From assembly GCF_001949145.1 (NCBI RefSeq), contig NW_019091370.1:1285101-1349100 (forward strand): 64,000 nucleotides of DNA, given 5' to 3'. This document shows, piece by piece, positions 32,126 to 43,600 of this stretch. This stretch comes from Acanthaster planci (Eukaryota; Echinodermata; Asteroidea; Valvatida; Acanthasteridae). The position numbers and the translations under genes are program-made. Every line of letters starts with the position of its first letter. The stretch's first letter is position 1. The notes below the pieces were generated by a model that was not told the DNA's origin, searched no databases, and saw only the letters and a program-made list of their open reading frames with translations.

Positions 32126-33366
32126 ATCGAAGGCACCATTCCCTGGAGGACAGCATGGAAAATGTCACCGATAATGAGAAGCCACCTGTTCACTCTTTCC
32201 AAGCCACGGAGTCCGTGTACACCACCACACCCAACCACTCTCCTACACGCCGACCTATGTCCATGTCATGCATGCCCACTGCATCCCTCGGGGAACCAGC
32301 CATCAGGGGTACCACCACCACACCGAGTGGCTCATTGCGGAAGAGCAAGCCCCCTCCGCCAATACGACGCACCCCGTCGGGGGGCTCCCTTGCCGGCATG
32401 AGCATCACACCGGAGGCTCAGGGCGCGGTCGGGGAGGGGCCAGACGACGCCTACTTCAAACGCCCCTACACCCCGGGGCGGGTTCGCAGCCAGAGCACGG
32501 TGCAAGCTCCGTACGGCGGGGAGGCGCAGCAGTCTGGGGGTGGGTCCCAGGGGCGGGTGCATCGCAGCCACAGTCTCAAGTTGGCCGGGGATGTCGTGGC
32601 GGGCGACTTGGCCCGGATGAATCTCATGGAGAGTCTGAACGCCAAGCTGGCAAAGCGCGGAACAGCACAGCCTCAACAAGATGCTGGACCAAGGCAACAG
32701 ATGCAAGCAGAGCACTATGCACAGCCAATGCAGCAGCAACAACAGTCAACACAACAGTATCAACAGTCAGCACAACAGTATCAACAGTCAACACAACACT
32801 ATCAACAACAGTCAACACAACACTATCAACAACAGTCAACACAACACTATCAACAACAGTCAACACAACACTATCAACAACAGCAATCAACACAGCAGTA
32901 TAAACAGCAACCAGGCCAATACCAGCAGCAGCAACAACAGCAGCAAACGCATCAATATCAGCAGCAACACTTCCAACAGAACCAGTATCAGCAGCAGCAG
33001 CAGCAGCCCCAGCACAACGGACAGCAGCAGGGCCTGCCGTCGCAGCGGTACAGTCAACCCCACGGTGCTTACAAACCGCCCAATCTGCCGCCGCCGCAGC
33101 AGCAGCAGCAAGCCTACTCAACTCCGAGCTTCCAGCAAGTCCAACAGCAGCTACAGCAGCAGTTGCAACACGGCGCCCCGCTGCAGCCCAGCCAGTATGG
33201 CGGTCAGCCGAGTCATGGACACTCCCAAATCACCTCACAGTCAGGTAACCAAGGAGACAGTGACAGTTCAGACAGCGATGAAGGAGTAGGCATCCTCGCA
33301 GAAATCAAACGAGGCGTGAAGCTGAGGCGTACTATCTCCAATGACCGCTCAGCTCCCAGAATATGA
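32126..33366 (+). CDS. MTSS1: MTSS1-like terminal exon J: Q/Y-rich tract and WH2 motif
   Basis: The acceptor is CTGTTTGTGGCAG; coding ends with TGA at 33364-33366 (412 residues after a split Asp codon). Order: RRHHSLEDSMENVTDNEK; KPPPPIRRTPSGGS, resembling the vertebrate 'IRRTPS' site; RMNLMESLNAKLAKR, a short amphipathic candidate helix (32615-32659); a Gln/Tyr-rich tract (32709-33180) with imperfect STQHYQQQ repeats; then an acidic DSDSSDSDEGVG stretch and the C-terminal WH2, ILAEIKRGVKLRRTISNDRS ending APRI. Vertebrate MTSS1 ends 'LNAIRRGVKLKKTTTNDRSAPRFS', so the actin-monomer-binding motif is intact and terminal as expected. The Q-rich tract is absent from the vertebrate proteins I know. 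Antisense and shifted ORFs over this exon are shadows. Confidence 0.97.
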
Positions 33367-35430
33367 ACTGACAGGCTGGACGCAAACAAAAAGCAGAGCT
33401 TTAAAGGCTAACAGCAATACCCTAGTAGCAGGTGTTATAAGTAGTAACAACAATGTGCAAAAAGCTACCAAGCTGGGTGTTCTTTTTTTATAAACGTGTA
33501 TATGATGTATGCAAACAATATAAGTGCGTTTTATCCAATCCAAGTCAGTTTTGTAATATGGGAGTGCGGTTTAACATCTTCCATGCATTGTTGGTTGGGG
33601 GTATCCTAGATCCATCAAAACCTTCCAGGAGGATTCTGCAGGGTTTCAGAGGCAGTGGGCCTGACCACTGTTGCTGTAGGCTTGATTTCCCCTGGGAACA
33701 CAAAGAGTGTTCCAAAATGAAGGATTTTGAAGGATCTAGGAAGATAATTGGCCGAAACTCTGAGAGGATGGGAGTAAATGTTCATAATATTGTTTTGAGC
33801 ATACAAGTAAATGCTGGATACCAGTAAGGCGGCTCATTCGCGCTAGCTTGTTGAGTGATCAGCTGTGCATTTTTGTCTGTTGCTGTATTGGATATTGCAC
33901 ATTGTCGTCAAGTTCATGAACAATCATGATAAGTGTTGCTACAGGTCAGATTTCTCATGGTAGTGATACATATCACAGTAGACTGGACCTTACATGGTAG
34001 GCACCAGTCCACGTCAGGCAGAATCTCATTACGTTTCATAAGCCGCATGTGAATGGCCCATTTCGGGATATGGCTAGCCAATAGGTGCACCACTGGTTAA
34101 CTACGAATTCACAGCCACAATCCTAGCCAGACCGGTCAGACACGCCCAATGGTTTGCTTTACATGTAGTAGGCCAGCCAAGATGGACCGGTGTATGTAGT
34201 AGGCCAAGTAACCAAGATTCTTCTTGATCTCAAGATACATTGGTGCTTCCTTCCAGAAATATCTACAACCGCTTTTGATGCGAATACTGTGTATATGAAC
34301 CGAAGAATTAGTTGAGCCAAGAAAATTTGGCAACATGTGGACTTAACTCCTGAAATTGGCATTTTCTGGTCAGTTTTTCTTTCTTGTAAGGATAGAATAT
34401 TGGAATTTTGTTGGAAACAGATATTTAGTTAAATAGAGATAAGTATGATCTTTGTAATTATTAAAAAGTTTGTAGCTTTAAAAGAAGAATATGAGAGAGG
34501 TGATCAAAGTGATTTAGATTTTCAAGCTCGTTGCCCAGTTTTTAAGTTTTTTACTTGCCACTGTAGATATTTTTGATACAAGTTGGGGGTCATGAACAGG
34601 TTGCACTCGTAGGTCAAAGGTCACAGGCTGACCTGACTTATCTCAATTTTAGTGAAATTATTTGGTGAGAGATTGCTACAAGTTACTGTGATTTTCTGAT
34701 AACCCAAAATAAGAAAGTTTAGGTCTCTGTGATATTTTAGAATTGTAATATTTTGCCATTTAGTTATGGTGTATTCATGGTTTATTATATTGAAGCTATT
34801 GAAATAGGTTTTAAGAGGATTTCAGTTGTATTTATTATTTTTATACTGCCTGTTAACAGCAAACAAAATTTCTTACATCATAGCTATCTGTACATTGTTT
34901 TCAAGGGTAACCGGTTTGCTTTAACAAAAACTCTGGGATAGAAAAGTTGTCAGAACAGTGAAACTTTGTGCACAAAAGTGCTGTCAAAATTGTCCAGGAT
35001 TGTGTTTTGATTTATAAAAAATGTCATCCAACTGAAAATCCAGAAACATCTGCTTTGAGCAGTCATTGTTGCGTCACATAATGTAGTACCAGTCGGTGCT
35101 GTGAAGAAAAAGTGTCCTGTAACCAAAATGTTTGTACAAAGTGACTGAAGACGTTGCAGCAACGCCTTCGCATTGTGAACATAGGGAGTGTGCATTTGTT
35201 CATGAGGGTGTTGTAATCGGAGGTTGCCGTGACAACACTCTGGTGTCAGCTTGGCGGTTGCAGACATTTGCTTTCCTCTCCCACAAAATGCGAGTCAGGT
35301 TGCCAAGGCTTATCCGCTTTTTGAAACATTGTATTCTCCACCTGAATTCCGTGTGATATCTTGGGATTTCCAGAGTAAAAACTGATGTAAACAATGTTGG
35401 GTGTCCTTCAAACTCTTCTTGGTTTTGTCA

Positions 35431-35436
35431 AATAAA
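35431..35436 (+). promoter_or_regulatory. Candidate poly(A) signal AATAAA, proximal
   Basis: AATAAA about 2.07 kb after the MTSS1-like stop, in a GTCAAATAAAGAATTTC context. The downstream sequence is only weakly GT-rich. Confidence 0.35.
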
Positions 35437-37436
35437 GAATTTCAAGCCCATACTAAGGGAAGCGTGCATCGTATGAACTGAAAGCTTACTGTGAACTGAC
35501 CTCCAAGCCTCCAGCATCGTGCAAACGGTACTTGTCACTTTCCGACCATGGAGTGGCTTGCCATGATTTGTATTAAAGCGTCTACCGAGTGACAGTGTTT
35601 GAAATGGCTTTGCTGAAAAGTTGACGAAGAGAATGCACCTTTTCATTCAAACTTTATCAAGGTTGTCTCTATGCATGACGTGATGTTGGATAGTATTTAG
35701 TGGATTTCAGAGCCAATTTCTTTTTTTTTTCTCTCTCAAACTGAAATAACGTAAGTTAAAATGAGTACAATCCGAAGTTTGAACTTCCCACAAGATTTGA
35801 TGTCAACAATCTGGGGTCAGTGTCTCACTATTAAGGTGTTCTAAATACAGTAATGGCCAATTCCAGATCCAGATCTGAGATATCAGTGAATGTTAATTGC
35901 AGAATTGTACGTTTACGTTCATTGTTATAGAGAACCGAAGTGAATACGTCACGAGCACAATTTGTGTGTAAAAGGCATTAGCGCGAGAACCAGCGCATAC
36001 ACCAACACGCCCATGTACTCCATTCGTTTGCACCGTATTTTTTTTGGGTTCAAAATGATGTCACACTTCGGTACTCCATTGCGAAGTATGCTCTTTACTA
36101 AATATGGCGTCTGGTATCCTGTAGACAAGGAAGGTGCAGTCATTGACAGAGTTTGAAATTGTCTGTAACGGTTAAGTGGATATGGTCTCTTCTTGTGTTG
36201 GATTATTTTGTGAATGAGAGGATTATTTGCTAGTGCTTAAGCGTGTAAATTCTGGGTTAAATTATTTGAATTAAGAACTGGTAATCGCAGGTTACTAGGT
36301 TGCTATGACAATAATAGCTTTGTGCTCGACGCTTAGCTTCTGCTGTTGTGTATATATTATGTAATGGTTATATATGTAGTAATGATTTTTTTTTTTCTAA
36401 CACTGATGAGTAAGTGCGGCTAAGGTGCGGTTTAAGCTACCGTTTCACATCTGGATGCCACACTGTTGTCAGGCTGGGGATTATTTTTAAAAAAGATTGA
36501 GTGCCTAAACTGCTAATCTTTATTTATTGTTTTGTGTATTTATGCCAACAAAGAACTATTTTCCAGATGCTTGAGATTAGTAGCTATGACTTTGATTTAG
36601 TCCATCCTTTACTCGTTTAATTTGGTGGTTTTCCTTCAGTGAACGTGGTGGTATTTCCAAATAGAAGGCTTTGTAAGAACAAATTCTAGGCTTCAGTTTA
36701 TTACTTGGTTTTCCCCGTTTCATTTTGTGACCCACTCTGTGAAAATGAGTCACAAGTCGCCAGAGCCACTTCGGAGGGTAAGTCCTTTCAAATAGTTTTG
36801 CACGGCGTAAATCAATAGGAACCCACAGCATTTGTCACCATGGAGTATCCACTTTCACCAGGATGCCAAACTGAGTGATACATCAAAACAAAAAACTCAA
36901 TTTGATCTTTCCAATACAAATGAAAACTCAAAAAGTGGCTCTGGCATCTTACGACTTGTTTTCACAGAGCGGGTGACATTTACATTTCATTTCAGTATTT
37001 ATGAACCCTGTGTGGAAATTTATCCTGCATATTTTATGTGTCCATGTCGCATTTAAAATTTAGTTTGACAGTTGCAGAGAGTTCCACATTTGTCGACTTC
37101 TGATTTCAGTTTTTTAATTTTATTTTCTTCAAAATTCGTCATTTGTCTTCATGAATTTTGTCTACTTTTGGCAGTTTTAAAAATTGATCGTCACATTTCC
37201 TTAAGGTTTGTCCAAAATTAAATCAAAATTTAACGTAGAGAAATTAAATTATAATTTCAAACATGAAAGTGTAAGCAAGGCAGAGATTATCTGTTAAACC
37301 TGTCCTTTCCATCTAATGCAAATTTCTGTACACAAGTTGTCTGAGCGTGGTGGTTCCTGTCATAACAACAAACGGTGTAAGGAGTGGACCTTAATTTCTG
37401 CAAGCACATATTGTTGAAAAACTAAGCATGTTGTAA

Positions 37437-37442
37437 AATAAA
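37437..37442 (+). promoter_or_regulatory. Candidate poly(A) signal AATAAA, distal
   Basis: AATAAA about 4.07 kb after the MTSS1-like stop. It is followed within 20-40 bp by a TGTGGTCGTGTGG stretch, a good GU-rich downstream element, which makes it the better candidate of the two. Confidence 0.45.
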
Positions 37443-38710
37443 TGTAGTTGGACCAAAACATCTGTGGTCGTGTGGCTTCATTTTAAGTCATTTTCTTCTT
37501 GGATTAGCTGTACACGCTTTCCTTAGTTTTTGTGTCGTGTCTCTAGGATCTGTTTTTCAGGAAATCCAAGCCCCAGTCTGGCAGACCATTTGGGTGTTTG
37601 TTTTTGTTAACGTTATGAGTGTGGGTGACATTCTTACCCATGCTTTTCCCTTCTCCCTGCTTGGTTATCACAGGTGTAAATACAGAGGCTGGGGTGGGGG
37701 TGATGTAATCTTCCCCCCCAGTCTAAAATGCCCTTAACAAAATGTGCGCATCCTGCAGTGGGCACCCCTCTTAGACAGTTTGTTGATTTGCACTTGTTAG
37801 TCATTTCATAAGTTTGAATTTGGAAGGGGGTGCCACTATGATGTAGACCAAGATACAGTCTTGCGAATGAATTTAGCATGAGCCCAGGTCAATTTCTTTG
37901 TAGGACTTAATTGGTGCCAATGAGGAGGGGTGCCATTCTTGCTAAATGCTCAATTTCCGCGAGTCCTGTTCATTCCCGCTGTTTTGTTTTTCCTTTCCCA
38001 ATTGTTCGCCTTCAGTAATTAATTAGTAGCAAAGTGAAACTGAGAGAAATGGAACTGCAGTGTCAGACCATCAAACTTTTTCAGGCTAATTACTGCTAAC
38101 TATCCCGTGTACCCAGGCCACATGTGCCCATCACACACCCACGTTGTAGCTCCCTACCCCCTCACAAGAGGGTCATACGTCACCTGTCCCCTACCTAACA
38201 CACCCAGCAAACCTTCTTTTTAGTATCTTGAGATTTCTTTTACTATTTAATTTTAAAACTGAAGAAAACCCATTACTTTGGAGTAAATTGTTGGCGTTTT
38301 CGGCGTGAAACAAAGATCAACACTCCCACAATTAAGTGACCTCTCTTTAATTGCTCGAATTTGTGTTTGTATGCGTAGCGCCCTCTCTATGGGTTAACTA
38401 GACTTACAGTAAAGTTCTACCGTTGTCGCTTTTTATGCTTGTGCAATGAAGAAATTAGGAAAACAAGAATTGGATACCAAAATATTGTCACATTTGCTAT
38501 TGAAAATATCCCCTGAAGTGATAAGAAGATTATTTATTTAGATTCTGTTAAGAATTTTTAAAGTCAGTTTATCAGACTTGAACAGAGTCTTTGCTGAACG
38601 CGGCATATGGGTACCTTGACGTCTTCTCATGTCATAAGCGCCAGTAGTGGTCGCTGGTTGCTGACTATCATGTTTATCGTGATTCCAGGCATTAGCAACC
38701 AAAAACCAAC
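37443..38710. other. Intergenic spacer; promoter region of the 285-residue gene
   Basis: About 1.27 kb lies between the likely MTSS1-like 3' end and the ATG at 38711. I see no TATA box in a convincing position and no CpG-rich block. A run of homeodomain-like TAATTAATTAG sits near 38018. Nothing else is supportable. Confidence 0.4.
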
Positions 38711-39055
38711 ATGGGAAGTTCGCCGAGAAAGTCGGCAAAAAACCTGCTCGGTTTAGATGAATTTGGGGCTTTATTGAGCGAAATAAAATCCGACAGTTCG
38801 AACCAGATTAGATCAGGAAATTCTGAATTTGGTAGGGAACATTGGAAACAGTTGCTAAAATCACCAATTTATGGCCGAATTTGTTTGACTGAGGGATCGA
38901 ACCGCCAAGACATCCCCGTGAAGCTGTCATCTGCTCCCGGCCGTAAGACGGCATTTGTTTTCGGTCCCGACACCGTGTGTGGGGCACTTTTGACAAAGAA
39001 ACCGTACGAGCTATTGCTGCATTTAGGGTTCCTACCAGAATATATACACTTAAAG
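38711..39055 (+). CDS. Unrecognised 285-residue protein, exon 1
   Basis: The ATG has a good context (AACATGG: A at -3, G at +4). It is followed by 115 codons ending in phase 0 at the donor GTAATA (39056). The exon reads MGSSPRKSAKNLLGLDEFG, a basic/polar start, then contains WKQLLKSPIYGRICLTEGS, KTAFVFGPDTVCGALL and LLLHLGFLPEYIHLK. There is no signal peptide or clear membrane segment; the mix of polar and hydrophobic blocks suggests a globular soluble protein. I do not recognise the family. Splice sites, start context and codon content make it a real gene in my judgement, but its function is unknown. Confidence 0.75.
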
Positions 39056-40168
39056 GTAATAAGAATTGTTATGATGAATGAAGGTCTAGCCTATCTAGGC
39101 CTACATTTAGGCCCTATCAATTTGTTCACTGACCATGCTGACAGTATTGCAAATTGAAAACCAAAGTTTAAGATTAACCGAAAGTTGCTTGTGCTCAGAC
39201 TTGACAAGATAAAGGTAAAGTGAAGGGCCCCACACCACATGTCACACATAAATGCGGTTGTAGTTTCAAACGATCGTGTGGACATTAGCAGGGAGTGGCC
39301 GTCTTATAATGTGGAAAGGTATTGAAATGAAAGATTGTCTTCTTTTTTGTCAGCCTGTGAACATTGTCATGATTATGTACTTTTTAAATTACTGCACAGA
39401 TTTATGAGGATGAGTGGCTCCTAATGATATTATAAGTGAGGAGACTAAGTTTATGAAACGTGTATTAATTTGTCTCTGCGTTGGGATGATTGTCCCATAC
39501 GCTGATGTGTATATTTACATATATTCTCAAGTGTAGTCTCGGACAACATTTAGAATACAATATGAATATACTCGTCACAGTGTATAGGCCAAACCTAACC
39601 CTAACTCTCCCAATCCTCCAAAATCCTTCGGGTGGTTTTGGAGGATTGAGGGTGAATGGCAAAAGTGCATGGCTGATTGTGAAGGATGCCACGAGTGAAG
39701 GTCGTGGGTTAGACCTTGTGTTGTTCTTGCTCAGTCATGCATAAATTCAGCCCGATATTTCTTTTGAATCGACCACGGTGTTCAAGAATGCCATTCGCAC
39801 TGCCTCAACATAATGACAGGAATTGCCGGAGGATTTGGAAGGATTGAGGCAGTAGGCACACCTCCAAGTAACATTTCCAAGAAATTTTGGAGGGTTGAAG
39901 GAGAATCGAATTTTTTCTTCTCCCAAATTGGAGGATTCTGGAGGATTGAGGAGGGTCCTTCGCAAAAAGGACCTGGGGGGGGTTAGCGAATATGAAAGAA
40001 AAAACAAAAACTCACCGTTAATAGCTGAATTGTGTTTCCAAAAGCTGTGTCAGCAAACTTCATGTAGACCAAGATAGAGACTTTGTTGTTACCTCTCAGA
40101 GCCATTTCTGTTTTTATCCACGCAAATAACTCGCCACTTGGTAATCCACACAAAAAATGTTATTCCAG
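39056..40168 (+). other. Intron of the 285-residue gene
   Basis: The single intron, 1113 bp, has donor GTAATA and acceptor AATGTTATTCCAG. It contains a cluster of GGAGGATT motifs in both orientations at 39608-39965 (see repeat entry). No other feature is supported. Confidence 0.7.
39608..39965. repeat. Cluster of GGAGGATT / AATCCTCC motifs
   Basis: The motif GGA(G/A)GATT or its complement appears about seven times in 360 bp, e.g. CAATCCTCCAAAATCC near 39610, TTTTGGAGGATTGAGGG near 39637 and GGAGGATTCTGGAGGATTGA near 39930. The two orientations allow local foldback. It may be a degraded inverted-repeat element. Confidence 0.5.
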
Positions 40169-40681
40169 GCATGCATCCAGAAAGCCAAATATTGGATCGT
40201 TCTGCTCTCGGGAGCTCTCAATACTTGGCAGAGGCCCATTGTACCAGCCACGTGGGAAGGCATGGAAGAACTCATCCACACCTGCTACCCCGCCGCTCTG
40301 GAAGCGGTCCTGTCCCACTGGCAGACCATCAAGGACAATCCAGTGGCATCTTTTGAAGAAGAGGTCGACTACAAGTTCATCGCCGCCGTGAGCGACCCGT
40401 CGGGCCCTCTTTACATGGGCTACGACAGGTTTGTGTCGCTGCCCAAGCCGCAGACCGCCTGGCAGACACGGCTTTTCCTGTACTGTGAGCTGCGCATGTT
40501 TGAGCTCTTCTCCGGCGACGGGCTGACGAGCAGGGAAGACGGGACCAAAGGCGAGAAAGAGTACGTCTGCATGAACTACGAGTTGGAAAAGATCGACAGA
40601 AAGCTCTGGCTGGCCATTCCTCTTGATGTGGAGGTACCAGAGGAAGTCAAGATGAAATATGCAGACAATTCTTACAAGTAG
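40169..40681 (+). CDS. Unrecognised 285-residue protein, exon 2
   Basis: The acceptor TATTCCAG joins in phase 0 to exon 1. There are 170 codons and a TAG stop. Visible stretches: ACIQKAKYWIVLLSGALNTW, PATWEGMEELIHTCYPAAL, VASFEEEVDYKFIAAVSDP, YMGYDRFVSLPKPQTAWQT, RLFLYCELRMFELFSGDG and LEKIDRKLWLAIPLDVEV, ending KYADNSYK. It is rich in Trp and other aromatics and in regularly spaced hydrophobics, with no low-complexity sequence, as in a folded domain. GC content is clearly higher than in the flanks. No catalytic motif is recognisable. The protein ends with a Glu/Lys-rich polar tail. Confidence 0.78.
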   Translation, partial: ACIQKAKYWIVLLSGALNTWQRPIVPATWEGMEELIHTCYPAALEAVLSHWQTIKDNPVASFEEEVDYKFIAAVSDPSGPLYMGYDRFVSLPKPQTAWQTRLFLYCELRMFELFSGDGLTSREDGTKGEKEYVCMNYELEKIDRKLWLAIPLDVEVPEEVKMKYADNSYK

Positions 40682-43600
40682 ATCATGCTGACCTCAGTTG
40701 GTTGCAGTACTGTGCGTGAACATAAAACTACATATTCATGTACGCATCCACCCAACCAAAATTATCAAAATCACTTGTAAGCATCTGAATGCGAATAATA
40801 ATCAAATATCAGTGACAGTGATAGATACAAACATCTAGGAATTGTTGGATTATATAGACCTTTTTCAAGTGATGTCACGATCATGCTGGACGTCTGATGT
40901 GTTGTGATGGTAATGAGTGCATAGTGTTGTGATGGTAATCTACCTACTGGTCAAGCATGCAGCGTTCGCATGTGCCCTTGCACGTGGTTGAAGCTGCCCA
41001 TAGGTATACATGCGATCACCGTGGCCAAGGCGGTCCACACGCGGTGGTATTGTTTACATCTAGCAAAGTGGGTGAAAAAAGGCGTATTGGGGCCATGTTC
41101 ATGTTTGTATATGATTGACACTGTAACTGCTGAAGGTTTTGTCAAATGAAAGAGACATTGGGCTATCCAGAATTGAGGTTTCAGTGTGTACAGCCAATGG
41201 AGAATTGAGTTAAGTGTAACACTTTGCATTGGGAAACGGAGTTGATCAGGGAATTTGCATAGCGCCCTCGTTTGACTTTAAAAGGAAGTTCTATAGCAAG
41301 ATACCCCAGAAATTAGTTCGCGGTTGGGAAGCTTTCAGAAGAAACGGTAAAGGAGAAAAGGATCATGTGACACGTCCAAAGTGGGCTAAATACATTCACA
41401 GGGTTGCCCAAAGATTGTTGGGCCGTGGGTTACCAAATGGCCAGTATTGTAGAGTTATTTTGAGGTTGATGAATCATTCCTTAATTAATATGTGAAATTT
41501 TCTCTCGGGCTTTGTTAACTTCCTCAGAAATAAAGCCCTTATGGTAAATCTGTATGCAGTGTCATATTGTGCGCTATTATTTTTAAGTGACTGGAAAAAG
41601 AAAGGGTAGAGATTAGGCAGAAAGTAGAGTTTTCTCATGAATAGATATATATTGAATTTCCGTCCCTTCAAAAGAGTTTATTATACAATAAAAGCTTCTG
41701 GTAAGTTCTGCATGACTTTAACCTTAAAAGGTCTCAGGAGGGTGGAGATTCACACCCCCTCAACTGTTCTCCAGTTGCATTGTAGTTTTTGTTCTCATAC
41801 ATTGAGCCAATAAAAAGTTTAATGCCCAGGGGTTAGTTAGGTAAGTTTGTGAAAATCGGACATACTTTTCTTAATGCCCAGTCTTCCAAGGCGTTCAGCC
41901 AAAAAAATGGACACTTTTTCCCACCGATGTACTCTATGTACACGGGTTGAAACTGTACATTTGTTACTGATGAGTGTATTAACATGCATGCCAGGCGGGT
42001 GCATTTCTGAGGGTGGAGCTTTAGCCCCCCCCCACAAAAGTGCACACAAAAAATTCAAAACTGCTGGAAAATGTTGGATTCGTGGCGAAAGTTGAAGGTG
42101 ATGTCATGTGCCAAGGGTCCAGCACCCCCCCATGCATTGGTTCTAGAACCATATATACCTGATACTGGGTTTTTCAAAAATCGAGCACGGGACAGGTGTT
42201 TTAGGTTTAAAGCTTGTGATATCCTTCTGGGCATATACATAGGCAATTTTTTAGTGAATTAGATTGACAATGCCAAACCAGATGAGTGCAATTGAAATGA
42301 ATTTGGAACGATTTAACCAGTGTCATTATCATTATTCTCTTGTGATTCCTGAAAGGTTATCTCTGTCCTCTTCCAAAAGGTATTTCCTTAAAGGAGGATG
42401 GGACTTTGAACTTCCGACCCCACTTTCAGTCTACTGTATGATCACCAAGCATGCCAAGTACAGAACCAAATTTTCCACGGGAACAATTTTGTTGCTTTGG
42501 AAGGGCCCAACAAAATTGGAATTCATTTCATTGAACTTTTTGTGGCCTTTCTGGGAGGTGAGGCTGTGTTTTGGACTTTATAACACCCTTTTGGCAAGAA
42601 AGGAAAATGAACTGGACAACATCATTGCCTTTCTCATGTTCAAAGACATTTATGCTGGGGGGAGGACCCATTGACCTCTTGGGTCCACCCTGGATTATTA
42701 CTAAGTACGTTGGACACAATGCATTAGCTTGTTTTAACCATAGAGGAAGGACACACACCCCCTCCCCCGACCCATACGTCATGGGAGAAACATGTCACTC
42801 TTCCAAAATGAACAAAATCTCCGTACCCACATTAACATTTATCCAAACCATACTTTAATCACCATATGTATCCACACCTATTTCTAGTGGGCTCCACTAA
42901 TCCACTAATGATTTGGTCAATTATTTGGTCAATTATTTGGCTTATAAAAACCATTCCAAATCAATGTAGAATTCAGTCATTGCCCCATCAGGTGATCTTC
43001 ATTTGGCTCTTCTCCCTTCCCAAGAAAAGCAAATGTGAAACCCATTCCTTTGCCTCCCCCCCCCACTTTATTAGAAAATTGAAATGCTTGCCATAAACAT
43101 TTCATCTCTCTGAAACCTAATCGTCCTTTAAACCATCCTCTTTTGTGGGGCAATCAGACATCGGTGATGACACCGTTCTTCATCACCATTAACTAATGTC
43201 CATGCATGCCTCCAACATGTGTTCGGCATGTCAGTTTTAAAAATGTGCCCATCCATCTTGATCATCAGGGCGAATCAAAAACACATTTAAGTATCGTCCC
43301 CGGTGGTTCCCTTGTTCCTTGATTGCTTTGCCTGCGCCAGATTGAATCAATCCTCCAGTCTTTTCCGGGGGAAGTTGTGCAGAGCCTTCCCAGCGTTGCC
43401 AAACATTCCTGTCGGTAACTTACAGACTAGGACAGGACCACACAGGGCAGATCATTGTTCATGAATGTTGAATAGGAATTCATTTGAACATCAATTGTAT
43501 CAGGCAGGAGACATGTTGCCCTCAAACTCTTATGGTAAAAGGGGCCACCTATGTCAAAAGAAGGAATTTCATTTTGTTCTGTTCAGCTATTTTGGTTATA

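Larger units (their letters stand above)
19647..33366 (+). other. MTSS1: Gene span: MTSS1/MIM homologue, ten exons, 5' partial
   Basis: Ten exons (19647-19731, 20895-20986, 23810-23884, 27035-27192, 28030-28182, 28553-28828, 29593-29935, 30557-30654, 30977-31112, 32126-33366) total 2657 nt. Every internal junction has AG/GT borders and phases match throughout, giving 884 residues plus a TGA stop after two bases that complete an upstream codon. Family knowledge: MTSS1/MIM proteins couple an N-terminal IMD (I-BAR) helical bundle, which binds PI(4,5)P2 membranes and induces protrusions, to actin through a C-terminal WH2 motif. Domain order here matches: IMD, Ser-rich linker, Pro-rich segment, 'SSGYSTQ' motif, Q/Y-rich tract, WH2. 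MTSS1 and MTSS2 (ABBA) are vertebrate paralogues; a single invertebrate gene is probably co-orthologous to both. About 70 N-terminal residues are missing from the window. Single-n 31443 falls in an intron, so no base ambiguity affects the coding exons. Confidence 0.96.
33367..37442 (+). other. Probable 3' UTR of the MTSS1-like gene
   Basis: AT-rich sequence without coding potential follows the stop. Two candidate polyadenylation hexamers are listed separately (35431 and 37437). Use of the distal one would give a UTR of roughly 4 kb, comparable with the long 3' UTR known for vertebrate MTSS1. The actual 3' end needs transcript data. Confidence 0.5.

Noticed and set aside
32332-33121. Antisense ORFs of 136 and 165 codons over the terminal MTSS1-like exon
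   Set aside because: Shadows of a GC-rich, CAG-rich coding exon; Val/Leu/Ala-rich composition reflects the complement of Gln codons.
32268-33289. Shifted-frame plus-strand ORFs of 202 and 211 codons
   Set aside because: Asn/Ser/Thr-rich frame shadows of the same CAA/CAG repeats; the real frame ends in the conserved WH2 motif.
42264-42674. 136-codon ORF
   Set aside because: No recognisable motif; surrounding DNA is AT-rich and noncoding in character.
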